From: Tricholoma matsutake
Lineage: Eukaryota; Basidiomycota; Agaricomycetes; Agaricales; Tricholomataceae
Direction of reading: 5' to 3'
Length of the DNA: 64,000 bases
Assembly: GCA_026075535.2 (NCBI GenBank)
Contig: AP026543.1
Coordinates: 11,408,001-11,472,000 of the forward strand
Positions within the stretch are counted from its first letter, which is position 1. Every line of letters begins with the position of its first letter. This document shows positions 12,860 to 23,429 of this stretch, in pieces. The position numbers were made by a program, and so were the translations under genes. The notes below the pieces were generated by a model. The model ran no database searches. It saw only the letters and a list, made by a program, of their open reading frames with translations, and was not told the origin of the DNA.

Positions 12860-13042
12860 TGTAATGGGTACCATGTTACATATTACATACCCGACTATTA
12901 TTACTTACTGTTTACATATATTTGGAGGAAAATTACTCCTTGACTTACAACGTACACGACATAGCTACCAAATAGACTAGACTCTGCTCTGTTGGGTGCA
13001 CCATAAGTCATAAGTATTCAAAGCTAGTAACTAACCGTTACA
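12860..13042 (+). repeat. Element A 3' LTR
   Basis: 183 bp from TGTAATGGGTACC to CTAACCGTTACA, the same length as the 5' LTR. The preceding bases CTCAAACAGGGGTA are only a weak polypurine tract. Confidence 0.93.
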
Positions 13043-13460
13043 GAGGGCAACATGATAGCAGCACCCCCAACTACTGCCATGAGCAACTGCTCCTGGGGTG
13101 GAAACATAGAGGGGAGTAGGGGTCAGCTACTAGGCCATCACCACCGCCCAACAAAAATAACAAGGACAGGACAGAACAAGTGGGTACCACAATGCCAGGA
13201 ATCCCACCACCCCTCACCCCCATCTGTCTGTCACTCATCTCAAGTGGTGGTGTCTTTTTTGTTTGTGTGTGAATGTAAATCAATAAGTAACATAAACAAC
13301 TTCCTCTGCTTTAAAAAGATCTGTCACTTAGGTATGTGTAGTGAAGTTAGTCAAAGGGTTATACTATAGAAATACAGGATATTTAACAACATAGAACAGC
13401 AGATACAAGGCAAAAATATTGTCAAATGACATGGTGACTAATGATCCAATTCCTCTAGAC
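13043..13460. other. Intergenic repeat-derived segment
   Basis: No gene seen. Near 13,078 it contains ATGAGCAACTGCTCCTGG, one of the short hairpins that recur at 23.4, 27.2, 38.3, 39.2 and 60.3 kb. The next 250 bases are AT-richer and unassigned. Confidence 0.5.
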
Positions 13461-14155
13461 TGTTAAGAACTGATCCTAGAAGGCGAGTTGGAATCTGATT
13501 GGACCCTGTGGGTGATGATAGTGGAAGGTTGTTGGGTTGTTGCAGATTCTGCGGAAGGGGAAACAGAAAGGACTTGGCTTCAGCTTGTGAGAAGCTGCAC
13601 CCTGCACCTCATCTGGTGTCCTAATTTCAAGTTGAAGGTTTGGAGGTAGGAGCAGGAATGTGCAGGTAAACGCCGGGGGGGGAGTATGGAGGGACTTAGG
13701 TTAAGTTCAGGTGAGGTAGAACTCTAGAGGGAGACTAGAGGTCAAGTCAAATGCAGTTCAGACTCTTAGAGAACTGAGGTTGGAGTAGAAGGAGGTTTAG
13801 ATTGGCAGGATAAAGTCGAGTCTATGTCGATATACAAACTGAGGAATACAAGGTGAAACTAACTAAGCTTAAATACTGTAGTCCGGAATAAATGCGGAAC
13901 AGGAATGAAGACTGTGGCAGTGTCTCAACTGCGTAGATAAATTACCTAGTGGGAGCTGCACAGGAATCCGTAGTCGAATTTGCAATATGGGAAGGCAGCT
14001 GTGGGTGCTGTACAAGGCGGCCTGGTGCACAGCAGTATGGGCAGTGCAAGGTGGCTGGGAACAAAATCGGGAGGCATAGACAAAAGTTGGGTTTGACGTG
14101 TGGGAAAGGGTTGGACAGATGCGGGTTCTGATTGGGCAAGGAACGGCTCTTGACA
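13461..14155 (+). mobile_element. Solo LTR (family S), TSD TAGAC
   Basis: 695 bp beginning TGTTAAGAACTGATC and ending GGCTCTTGACA, so the ends are TG...CA and inverted repeats of each other. It is flanked on both sides by TAGAC (13,456-13,460 and 14,156-14,160), a perfect 5-bp target duplication. A diverged copy lies at 60,364-61,068. No internal coding region is attached to either copy, as after LTR-LTR recombination. Strand is arbitrary. Confidence 0.88.
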
Positions 14156-14511
14156 TAGACCCAAAGCTTACAAGGACATTAGTAACTTCAAGTTTAATCT
14201 CATGACTATTTTCAAAGGTAGACTAATTCAAATGGTGGCAATGCTGATTTCAACAGCCCAAGTCTTATTCTTTACCTAATTGAATGATGATGGATGTGTT
14301 ATAGAAAGCACATACAAAGCATGAATAATTTGATCTCTCAATAGATACAGGACAAAGTGTTGAGCAGAAGCAATCTGGGAAATCTGACTACATATCAGTC
14401 AATGTGAATGAAATATGTATGTTATAGTAATGTTGAAATGCATATCATGATATGGAATATGAAATTCTACTCCATATGAAGTAAACTCAGTCAAATTCCA
14501 GATTGCTGGGA
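14156..14511. other. Unassigned sequence
   Basis: About 350 bases of AT-rich sequence between the solo LTR and the end of the ankyrin pseudogene. No reading frame, repeat or site recognised. Confidence 0.5.
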
Positions 14512-15834
14512 TTATACAGCACTGATATCTGCCCCCTTCTCTATCAGCAGCTTGACAATCTCCTGATGTCCCCTAGATGATGCAGCTTGGAGTGCATTGC
14601 CATATCCCCCTCCTCATGCATTGACATCTGCCCCCTTCTCTATCAGCAGCTTGACAATCTTCTGATCTCCCTTATATGATGCAGCTTGGAGTGCATTGCC
14701 ATGGAACCCTCCTTGCCCATTGACATCTGCCCCCTTCTCTATCAGCAGCTTGACAATCTCCTGATGTCCCTTATCTGATGCAGCTTGGAGTGCATTGCCA
14801 TATCCCCCTCCTTGTGCATTGACATCTGCCCCCTTTTCTATCAGCAGCTTGACAATCTTCTGATTTCGCTTATATGAATATGATGCAGCTTGGAGTGCAT
14901 TGCCATATTCCCCTCCTTGTGCATTGACATCTTCTCCCTTCTGTATCAATATTTGAACTTGATGAAACAGACCAAGAAATGATGCATAATACAGTGAAGA
15001 TGCAGCTGGCCTTCTGGCTAGATCGATTGATTCCCATGGTGAGTCAGGATCCCACACTTGTACCCATGTAACAAATGCTGCACCACTTGGCTGCAAGAGA
15101 TCATCCATCAACTTCTCCAACACTGATGATTCACTGCTTTCTCCACTGCCTTCTCCTGCATCTTGAGAATGATCAACCCAATATTTTGCAGCATAGGGAG
15201 CAAGCTGGAAGTTATTGATGTTTTCTCTATTCAAACTGTCAAGTGTAGTGAGTTGAAACAGATAACCAAGGCAGGATTTTGCAATAAAGCAGCTGGAATG
15301 CTCCTTGTCAAACTTGGGCCCCAATCCAATGAGATACTCTTTGACAGAGAAATGTGCCAATTTAATCTCTTCTGCAATCTTTGTCAGACCCATTTTTTTC
15401 AAGTCGGGACTGAGAAATATATTACCATCCATAACTGTGACAAGATTAGCACAATTTCTTTCCACTGACTGCCTTGTCCACTTCTTTCCTGGTTCAAACT
15501 TGGGGTATTGGTTATCATCCATGACAATTCCAACAACTTCACAAATCTGGTCCAGTGTAAGTGGTGCTTTTGAAAAAGCAAGCCATTGCAGGATGGTCAG
15601 AACAATGCCACAGCAATGAGGCCCAATCTTGGCAAAGATTTGCTGATATGTTTGGTTGAGATCATGCAGCAGATTCTTCAATTGGGTTGTGAGCTCATCA
15701 TAGCTGTCACACAGCCTCCTACCCATGCCCTCTGGAAGAGTCCATGATTGCTCACCATAGTTTTTATTCTCAGCTTTCCCGCAGTTTGATTGTCCAAAAC
15801 CTTCTTTTTTGTAACTCTTCCAGAGGGCCTGGCA
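14512..15834 (-). pseudogene. NLR-type protein, NACHT-distal part plus ankyrin repeats (5' truncated)
   Basis: Reads as the C-terminal half of a fungal STAND/NLR protein, a family used in non-self recognition and programmed cell death. The open frame begins at a stop near 15,835, with no start codon before the conserved LPEG motif, so the N-terminus and the NACHT P-loop are missing. The first part (to about residue 200 from the Met at 15,726) is the winged-helix/helical region after NACHT (QTYQQIFAKI, LAFSKAPLTLDQICEVVGIV, LAHFSVKEYLIG). Then come one degenerate and four near-identical ankyrin repeats of the type GNALQAASxKGHQEIVKLLI. A TGA at 14,614-14,616 interrupts the last repeat; the frame then reopens to a natural stop at 14,512. 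It abuts a long palindrome at its 5' side, which probably explains the truncation. Confidence 0.8.
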
Positions 15835-15841
15835 TCAAACA

Positions 15842-16747
15842 TTTGTCAATAGACATTGCCACCATTATGAGTGACTGATCAATGTCCATTTCAGTTGTAC
15901 CATGTTAAACTTTTTTTTGCTTATGTAAACTTAAACTTGGATTAATGTGTACAACTTGTAAATTTGGTCATGTTTGTACTTTCAATGGGAAATCTTCTGC
16001 AAGTCATTCCTCAACAATCATGCCACATTTTGGCATGATTCTGTAGTCTATCTTATACTACTAATTGAACTCTAGAGTCTCACACAATTTATCTATTTTT
16101 TGGTTGATATCTGTGAAAGTTAGGTTGACACCTGCCAATTATGTGTGTGCAAGCAATATCTCAAGAACTAATGGTCAGAGAAATAAGCTGAGGGCAGTAT
16201 AGTGTCAAGAATAATAGGTAATAGATCCCCATGCAAAAAATGAGCCCTTGTGGCCAGTAGGTGGGTGTCAATGCCAAGTATGTAGCTTCCCAAATTGTCA
16301 ATCACACTTCAAAGCAGCATTCCGCCAGCACAAGGGCCATGGGCTCATTTTTTGCATTGGGAGCCATCACCTATATCACCCTTGACACTGCACTGCCCTC
16401 AGCTTATTTCTCTGACCATTAGTTCTTGAGATATTGCTTGCACACACATAATTGGCAGGTGTCAACCTAACTTTCACAGATATCAACCAAAAAATAGATA
16501 AATTGTGTGAGACTCTAGAGTTCAATTAGTAGTATAAGATAGACTACAGAATCATGCCAAAATGTGGCATGATTGTTGAGGAATGACTTGCAGAAGATTT
16601 CCCATTGAAAGTACAAACATGACCAAATTTACAAGTTGTACACATTAATCCAAGTTTAAGTTTACACAAGCAAAAAAAAGTTTAACACAGTATGACTGAA
16701 ATGGACATTGATCAGTCACTCATAATGGTGGCGATGTCTATCAACAA
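15842..16747. repeat. Long inverted repeat 1 (fold-back element)
   Basis: The left arm 15,842-16,247 and the right arm 16,341-16,747 are near-perfect reverse complements of about 406 bases, separated by a 93-bp spacer. Matching landmarks: CAATGTCCATTTCAG against CTGAAATGGACATTG, and GCAAAAAATGAGCCC against GGGCTCATTTTTTGC. A transcript would fold into a very long hairpin. It has no coding region and no clear TSD. Confidence 0.92.
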
Positions 16748-17187
16748 GCCTTTCAGCAGCTGTTCAGTTTAACATTCTGGGAGTGGAGGGGCTGGCTTTC
16801 AATCTGCAGAAATAGTTTCAGAAAGGCTAACTTTCAACCTTGTGATTGGTATAGTGAAAGTAATAATTTCACATCAGGTTTTCAAGATTGTGAAAGGCAA
16901 ACATTCTAATAGAGATTTGACCACCTTGAAATATTAAATTTCAAATTCATGGGCAGGCACTAGTGGGCACTGCCTTTCATGAATTTGAAATTTAATATTT
17001 CTAGGTGGTGAAATCTCTATTAGAATGTTTGCCTTTCACAATCTTGAAAACCTGATGTGAAATTATTACTTTCACTATACCAATCACAAGGTTGAAAGTT
17101 AGCCTTTCTGAAACTATTTCTGCAGATTGAAAGCCAGCCCCTCCACTCCCAGAATGTTAAACTGAACAGCTGCTGAAAGGCTTGTTG
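16742..17187. repeat. Long inverted repeat 2 (near-perfect palindrome)
   Basis: The ends are CAACAAGCCTTTCAGCAGCT and its complement, and the two arms (about 220 bases each) meet at CACTAGTG near 16,958-16,965 with almost no spacer. It shares a few bases with the right end of inverted repeat 1. Almost every base is paired. No coding capacity. Confidence 0.92.
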
Positions 17188-17368
17188 AAAGTCTTTGTGA
17201 AAGTCATGCTTTCACACAGACTTTGACCAACCAGAAAGAAATTCTTTTATGGATCAGAAAGCATGACCAGAAAATAAAACTTTCTGATCTAATTTCTGAA
17301 AGCCTTTCAGGCAATTGATAAGTTAAACATTGCCTTACAGAAATACTTCCAGTATCTACACTGAAATG
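17188..17368. other. Unassigned sequence with small hairpin
   Basis: Directly after the palindrome, GTCTTTGTGAAAGTCATG and CTTTCACACAGAC can form a small stem. Nothing else recognised. Confidence 0.5.
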
Positions 17369-19077
17369 TCATGAGAAATTTAACCAGAAATATTGATTTT
17401 CAAAGTACATTCTAATGGGTAATTTTTTGAATTTCTGTTTGTAGAAAGTTGGTCTCAAATATAATATTTTGCAAAGAATTTCTAACCATATTTCAGCCAG
17501 GTCTCCAGATCTGGCAATCCATGAATTGTTAATGTGCTCAACAGATGCAGAGTGTAGGGTGAGTGAGTAAAGTTTCTTGGATGTCATAGAACTGTGACCT
17601 ATCAATGCGCCTGTGGATTTATTAGTTATCCAGCAAGATGAGTTGTCAAAATGTGTAACGGCATTCGAGTCTCCAGCAAGGGAACTGACAGATATCAGCC
17701 AAACTGTTGACTCAGGGATGTAGAGTGCATTATGTAAGGTGATTGATGCACCCCGAGCTACCCATAGTTTGACATCACCCACGCCGATTGCAGTGATCAA
17801 AGATCCTCCCATGCCCCTGATTGATTGAGAAGTGATTGGGTGGAGAGAAAAAAAATCAGAATGGTCTGGGGATATGTGGACTGTGGCACTGCTATCGACA
17901 AGGAAGGGTAAATTAGTCGATGAGATATAGGTGCACTTGGTCTGACTTAAGGGTGCAACAGTGAAGGCACTGTTGTCCACTGGAGCAGTGTGCTTTACCC
18001 AATCAATAGTGGTCCTTGGCTCCTCCTCAACCACAAGCCAACCCTTATATTCGATTTCATCAATTGTAGAGATGGGGGCAGGGTCACATGCTATACCTGC
18101 AAAGTCAGGGGCTGAGTTTGCTGGTGAGGAGGGGTTATGATTGACCATGACTGTGAAGGCACAGCCATTAACGTCTTTCATGGTTACAGGCATCTTCAAG
18201 GTAACAGTACTAGGCTTTTTCTTTTGTTCAGAAGCTGCCCTCCGAGCTGCAATCGACTCAGTAAGTGTCTTTCCTGCCATCCCTCCACCAGGTTTGATGC
18301 AGTACTCAATGGTGTGTCCTGTCTTCCCACAAGTAGAGTTGCTACAAATGAGTCCATTGGATGGTCTGGTCAGTTTGGTATGAGTGGTTGGTACAACAGA
18401 GGGACAGAAATTGTTGTGGATGTTGTTCTCAAGAAGGGATTGCTCATTCTCCAGGAACTGACGAATCTTCATGGAAGTGTATGGCGATGCATGAGTGGAG
18501 GCTGTGATGTCATGAGAAATAATGGAATGTGCATGAGGAAAGTGTTTGCTGAGAGAATTTAGGAGTGCAATACAACAAAGAAGATCAGCTTTGATGTCCC
18601 CCATGGCAAAAGCATGTTCAATGAGGGTGCAAATCTTATCAGCAGTCTCCGGGAGGGGGGTGTCCTTTGTGCATTGGATGGAAAGGGCCTGTTGTAGAAG
18701 CTGAACCTGGTGGACCAGTCCCTCTTTCTGGTGGCGTGCTTGGAGTGTCTCCCATTGATGCTAGGTCCTTTCACCATGTCAAGGAACAGCCATTCAGAGG
18801 GAGCAACACTAGATGCTATAAAAGCATAAGCAAGCCATGAGTTGGCCTTGTAATTCATGAGGGCATGGGGTTCATTCGAGGATGGTTCAATGATGTTGTT
18901 GACAACATACTTGTAGAGCCCATTTAAAGAAAGAGCAATGGTAATTTCTTCACACCATTCTTTATAATTGGACTTTAGTTTATCAAGCTTCTCCCCTGAG
19001 TACTGAACAGACAGTTTAATGAGGGAGATAGATGGGATTGTGGATTCAGACATGGCTGTAGTCAATTTCATCATCAT
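17369..19077 (-). pseudogene. Ty1/copia gag-protease remnant
   Basis: Gag comes first (19,077 down to about 18,200): ISLIKLSVQYSGEKLDKLKS and YKEWCEEITIALSLNGLYKYV are the N-terminal copia gag fold. A TAG at about 18,763 breaks the frame, which then continues through QARHQKEGLVHQVQLLQQAL. A zinc-knuckle-like CSNSTCGKTGHTIEYC follows. The protease active site is FLVDSSATVHISPDHSDF, with DS(S)AT in place of DSGAT. The fragment ends before the GAG_pre-integrase, integrase, RT and RNase H, and the last 40 residues no longer look like copia. The palindromes lie just beyond its 3' end. Non-functional. Confidence 0.85.
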
Positions 19078-19395
19078 ATTTGATGGTGAAGTGTTGCCAG
19101 ATAGAGTGGCAAAAAAATATGTAGTAACAAAGGGGTATGCTTGCCGGAAGACTGGATGTGCTCAAAGTGAAGTCCGTGATCCAGGATGGAATGGATGATT
19201 GAAATGATTGGACAGTATGACATATAGCGTTGAGTGTCTAGGAAGTTTCTACCATTGTTTCTAACAATGGGAGTGGCCTATAACCTGCAGAAAATCAACC
19301 TAGCATAATCTAGCATAATCAGAGTATAGCTCAGTCTCTGTATAAGCGACTTTATAAGTACAATCACTGTAACTAGCATAATCAGAGTACAAGAA
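19078..19395 (-). repeat. Probable copia LTR/leader remnant
   Basis: Upstream of the copia gag start. It carries AACTAGCATAATCAGAGTA and CAGTCTCTGTATAAGC, phrases that recur at 37,541-37,700, so it probably belongs to the same LTR family. Exact ends are not visible. Confidence 0.45.
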
Positions 19396-19402
19396 GAAGG
19401 AC

Positions 19403-19752
19403 CGTCGGGTATGTGATGAACTCGGGGAATATTTCAAGCTGCCACATGAGGATTTCAATACATGTAAGCCTCTCCAGTGGTGGGTTGGATGTCAGGCTCA
19501 ATTTCTGAACCTGTACTGCTTTGCTCGAAATTTAATGACAATCCCTGGTGTGTCCTTCAGCCATGTACTTAACTTCGAATGCTCATCTTGTTTTTCACAA
19601 GGTTCTGCTGTCACCGTCGAGCGAATTTCTCTGGTGGCTGTGACACTATTTTGTTGCGACGTGCAAGCCTGCAACCAGAGACTATCTGCACATTAATGCT
19701 TGTCAAGCAGCATCTGAGGCTTTCTCGTGTGGCTGTTGATAAAGTGCTTTGA
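19403..19752 (+). pseudogene. hAT transposase C-terminal fragment with intron
   Basis: The C-terminal dimerisation region of a hAT-family DNA transposase. The first part (19,403-19,547) reads DELGEYFKLPHEDFN, PLQWWVGCQAQF, FARNLMTIPG. The next conserved residues, SAVTVERI, resume only after 54 bases (19,548-19,601) that start GT and end AG and hold CTTAAC, so a spliced intron is likely. A one-base shift after ERI leads to FSGGCDTILLRRASLQPETI and LRLSRVAVD. The N-terminal catalytic part is absent. Confidence 0.72.
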
Positions 19753-19829
19753 ATACTCATTTCCCCCAAGTTAACCATTACGTTTCATGTGGACATCATG
19801 TAGAACAATAGAAATGGATGAGAAATTAG

Positions 19830-19994
19830 TCATGAATACATACCGTACTGCCGTTAACAGCCATATCAGGCCCCGTACCATACCGTTGAGAATTTTGACT
19901 TTTCCTGTACGGTACGGGTGACAGTCAATTTTATACCATAATTGAGCCGTTGATATACGGCCGTAAGCCATATATGGTATGGTGCGCAGCCCTA
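19830..19994. mobile_element. Probable MITE end with CGGTACGG words
   Basis: Contains inverted CCGTACCATACCG and GTACGGTACGGG words and ends GGTATGGTGCGCAGCCCTA, whose complement TAGGGCTGCGCACC is the usual shape of a hAT-type terminus. The other terminus is not evident, so the left boundary is approximate. Confidence 0.4.
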
Positions 19995-20314
19995 CTGAAT
20001 TTCATCATCTATGCATTGTGCAAGATAAGTCATTTCAACCTGCCCTCATGCAGAAAGTCACATGTCATATCTATACCTGGCACACCCGAGACTTCAACTT
20101 CACATGCAATATCAACCAAGGTCTGACATGTTCGCACACTCTCTCACTTCCACTCCTACCACACCATCGACGGTCAAGCCTGCTGCCTCCCACCACCGCC
20201 AACCACCTCCCACTGCCATCAACAGCTGCAAACACCAACAACGAACCACATGGCTGCAAGAGTGCCACATCACACGTGGATTTGGATGTCAACAGCTGTC
20301 AACATGTAAACTAA

Positions 20315-20377
20315 GTATTTTTATTGTTGTTTTTGTAGTTTTTGAAGTTCTAACAAGTTTTTTTCTGTTATTTTTAG
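20315..20377 (+). repeat. Intron-like cassette, copy 1
   Basis: 63 bases from GTATTTTTATTG to GTTATTTTTAG, followed by GTTATC and then TTTACAATGACAATGCACGA, the same order as in five other copies. It lacks the upstream GGGCCCAAAC hairpin and a clear CTAAC, so it is the most diverged member. Confidence 0.5.
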
Positions 20378-20419
20378 GTTATCTACTACTTTTACAATGA
20401 CAATGCACGATGCATGCCT

Positions 20420-21175
20420 ACACCCTCCTCCCCATCCAAATGGGATGTGAGGGGGGTTGGTTGAGGTTAGGAGACCCCAGGGAGGTACCAGGAGGTCCAG
20501 GTAGCCGGGTACCTACAAGGTAAGCACATGAAATGCCCCCAACACTGCCATCTGCCACTAACCACCCCGCCATCTCTTGAAACAGGCAACACTGCTGCCA
20601 CAATGGTGGGATGGCATAACGAGATGCACCACCAATGACCCAACCCACTCAGGATGACAACGGCAACAGAACGAAGGGAACAGGGCCAGGTGACACTGAT
20701 GACAAATGCCCCAACACCAACGGCAGACAGGACCAGGATGATGAGAATGACAATGCCAATGCGAACCACAACAGCACTGACAACAGGGATGATGAGAAAG
20801 CACCCACAACCATGAGGAAGGCAAAACTGCGACAATGGCCACAGTGGACCATGAGGACCACAAGGACAACCACCGCCAAGAACGGGACAACGGGGACAAC
20901 AACTGGAAGATGAGACAATGCCAGGACCAGGGACAACAGGCACAAGGATGATGACACCAAGGAGGACCAGGACCAGGGCAATGGGGACAGTGAGGATGAC
21001 AAGGATGACAATGGCAGGGACAACAGGAACAATGGGCACCAGGACCAGCCAGGGATGAAGGGGATGACTGGGACAAGGAGCAAACAATGGGGAATGCAGA
21101 CGACGAGACCATGGCCATGACAACGAAGACAACAACAACAGGAATGACACACCACCCACGCCCGAGCAACTGTTC
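20420..21175. repeat. Low-complexity GACAA-rich segment
   Basis: Mostly imperfect repeats of GGACAA, GATGAC and CACCA words. Several long open frames on the minus strand here are rich in Val, Leu, Cys and Ser and have no domain, so I read them as composition artefacts. Part of the cargo associated with the intron-like cassettes. Confidence 0.6.
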
Positions 21176-21260
21176 GTGGGCCCAAATGATGACTAGAGTC
21201 GTTTGGGCCCAGGTAATTTTTCTTATCTTTGTTTCTTATTTTTTGTTTAAAATATACATA
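21176..21260 (+). repeat. Intron-like cassette, copy 2
   Basis: A stem-loop GTGGGCCCAAA / GTTTGGGCCCA at 21,176-21,211, immediately followed by a donor-like GTAATTTTTC at 21,213. The acceptor side (TTTTTAG GTTCT) is not found; the sequence runs into AT-rich DNA. Confidence 0.5.
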
Positions 21261-22100
21261 GTTAGTTTAGATGCAATATATTGAGTTGTACAAAACCTGT
21301 GAGACCAACATCTGCCTGTAGCTGAATGAAAATTCACTACTAAATGTATGAAACTGATAATGAAATTAAACAAAGTGGATGAATAATCCACTCCAAAAAA
21401 ATTTAACCTGGACAGAGGGTTTTTTTTTGCCCTTGATGGGATGAAAACGATCCCATAGTTGGAGGGAGTCTCATGGCGTGAATTACCCCATTTAGAAGAT
21501 GGAATTCATCCCAAGGGATAAATTCAACGGGGTATGAATACAGACAAATTTCGAGGTGTTTTCAACCTCTTAACTCATCCATTCTGAGGGGGAATTTTCA
21601 CAACTTTAAGGGTATGTTTTTCCCCGAAAATCAGATGATTTTTATTCTTTTTCAATGGCCACAAAGGATGGAAATTCTACCCAAAACAGATGACTTTCTA
21701 CTCAATTCCTTCACCTCAGTGGCTGAATTACTGGATGATTTTCCACATCCATGGGTCTCACTGTGTTGAAAGTGCTACCAACAAAAGGAGTTCGATCTTT
21801 TGCCAATACTAAAGGAAAGCTTTGGATGACCAACTACTTCACATCCAAGGGTTGATACTAGCAAGTGAGAGGTGAGTAGTCCCACCTATGTGGAAGCATG
21901 CCCAAATATAACTCCCAATTGATATCCAGATGATGTTCAGTCTGCCTCATGGGAGGACTTGACATTCTATATTTGGAAAGTTTTCTCTCTCACTAGCTGT
22001 CAGGCTGGCAACTGACCAACACACCACATTCATTATGAAATGCAACTCAAGGAAGCCATTACATGCAAGTTATGCATTACAATTGCTACCATGCACTCCA
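21261..22100. other. Unassigned AT-rich sequence
   Basis: No gene recognised. Near 21,435 there is a short inverted repeat TGGGATGAAAACGATCCCA. The rest could be decayed transposon. Confidence 0.4.
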
Positions 22101-22640
22101 TTACAGTAGGTCTAGTCCACTCATTTCACTTTCTAGCCCTGTCCTGTCTGGCCACCTTGGGTCTTGATCATAAATGATACACAACTCTCTCAATCTTTGT
22201 TGTAATACCTTCTGGTAGCTCAAACAAATAATTTTCAGATAAGGACCAAAAGTGTTGCCTGGAATTAGGATAGTGATGCTGAAGAACAAATTTGGAACTG
22301 TACTTGTCACTTACTTTGTACTCTGCAAGTACAAAACCCCTGCCCAGACATAGTCTAGGCCTGTCAGCAAATGTGAGTAGATGATGGTGCCTCAAAATCT
22401 TTGCCAGCATATTGGAATCCACAAGCCATCACGTGGGTTTGAATTCCTTTGCATTGGGTCCAGAATGCTTCTGACCTGTTTATGGCATGAATCAGAGAAA
22501 TGACTGTAGTTTCCTTCTGGATCACAATGTTTGTCATAGCTTTCCTATTGCTTGTTATAACTGGTGAGCTGAGGAGCATCTTTTGTGGCCTGTGGAAGTT
22601 AAATGACATCTGACAAGGTCAAAAAGGGCTAGACATACAA
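22101..22640 (-). pseudogene. Degenerate coding-like sequence, unrecognised
   Basis: Short minus-strand frames on overlapping registers (for example HRPQKMLLSSPVI, KAMTNIVIQKETTVISLIHA near 22,370-22,600) have normal amino-acid composition and look like a shifted single gene. I cannot assign a family; a decayed transposase is the likeliest class given the neighbourhood. Confidence 0.3.
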
Positions 22641-22959
22641 CTTGTGTCTGGAACCACAACTGCAGGGTGTAATCAAAGTGTCTCAGACCACAGAGTCAAG
22701 ATACAGACTAAATTATAGTAGCTCAGCTGCCCACATGGGTGCAACACCTAAACCTGACATCAACATGGTGGACATCCCTGATCTTCATGACAATGCAGAG
22801 GACAATGACAAAAAGGATGGAGGAGGGTGACCATCTGATTGTCACTATGATTCTGTGTGAAGCCAAATATGTTCATGCCACTGCAACTGTTTTTCAGTGA
22901 TTATCCAAAGCAGGCTGAAACCAGGACTGAACTGTTTGTGTATATTGCAAACTTTTGTT

Positions 22960-23075
22960 GGAACTGTGACTGGACCAGCAATAACTGGTCCATCACAGTT
23001 ACCAATTGGTTCTGGACCAGTCACAACTGGACCAGAACTGGACTGCAGTCCTGACCAGTGACTAGTCAGGACCAA
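22960..23075. repeat. ACCAGT/ACTGGT word array
   Basis: Dense ACTGG, ACCAG and GGTCC words in both orientations, ending GACTAGTCAGGACC. This matches the sub-terminal regions of the hAT-like family at 24,896 and 38,052, and is followed by AT-rich DNA and then the GAGCAGTGGCT cargo, the same order as at 38,050-38,310. No terminus is visible. Confidence 0.5.
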
Positions 23076-23351
23076 TTATGCTACTACTATTTAAAATGAT
23101 AAACAAAGGTATAAAAAAATAAATTAAGCATTAGAAAAAATAATGAAGAAAGTATTATCAAAAAAGGACCACACTCTACCCCACAAGCTGTTGGATTAGG
23201 TAATCTGACACATGTGTGAATGGACCATCAGGTGGCCTCTTACCTAAGTAGTCATTTGTATCACAGGGTTGAGCATGATATAAGTCTTTCAAGGAGTATA
23301 TGGTTACTCTGAGGGTAGAGCTTATCAGTTAGAAAGTGAATTCTACTGGTA

Positions 23352-23425
23352 AGGCCTGATAGCTCAGTGGTTAGAGCATCTGGTATATGTCTGGAAGGTC
23401 TCCCCAATCTGGTCATCCTCTTTTC
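23352..23425 (+). other. tRNA-like D-arm / A-box segment
   Basis: GATAGCTCAGTGGTTAGAGC is a good A-box and D-arm, with the stem GCTC/GAGC. The anticodon loop has no T33 in the right place and no B-box or T-arm follows, so this is not a working tRNA. A tRNA-derived SINE head or a pseudogene would explain it. Confidence 0.25.
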
Positions 23426-23429
23426 AGAG

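Larger units (their letters stand above)
2821..13042 (+). mobile_element. Gypsy element A, 10.2 kb LTR retrotransposon (decayed)
   Basis: A full-length LTR retrotransposon: 183-bp LTRs at 2821-3003 and 12,860-13,042, gag, protease, RT, RNase H, integrase and chromodomain in Ty3/gypsy order, then about 2.5 kb of extra coding-like sequence before the 3' LTR. By eye the LTRs differ at about 12 of 183 positions, nearly all transitions, so it is older than B or E. The flanks (GGAAG left, GAGGG right) are not a matching 5-bp target duplication. Many of its stops lie where the family reads CGA arginine. It would be non-functional. Confidence 0.9.

Noticed and set aside
13869..14164. Overlapping small frames inside the S-family solo LTR
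   Set aside because: They lie wholly in an LTR, are not conserved with the second copy's frames in length, and show no domain.
20467..21185. Long minus-strand open frames of 178-230 codons
   Set aside because: They are rich in Val, Leu, Cys, Ser and His because the plus strand is GACAA/GATGAC low complexity. All three frames are open in parts and no domain is visible.
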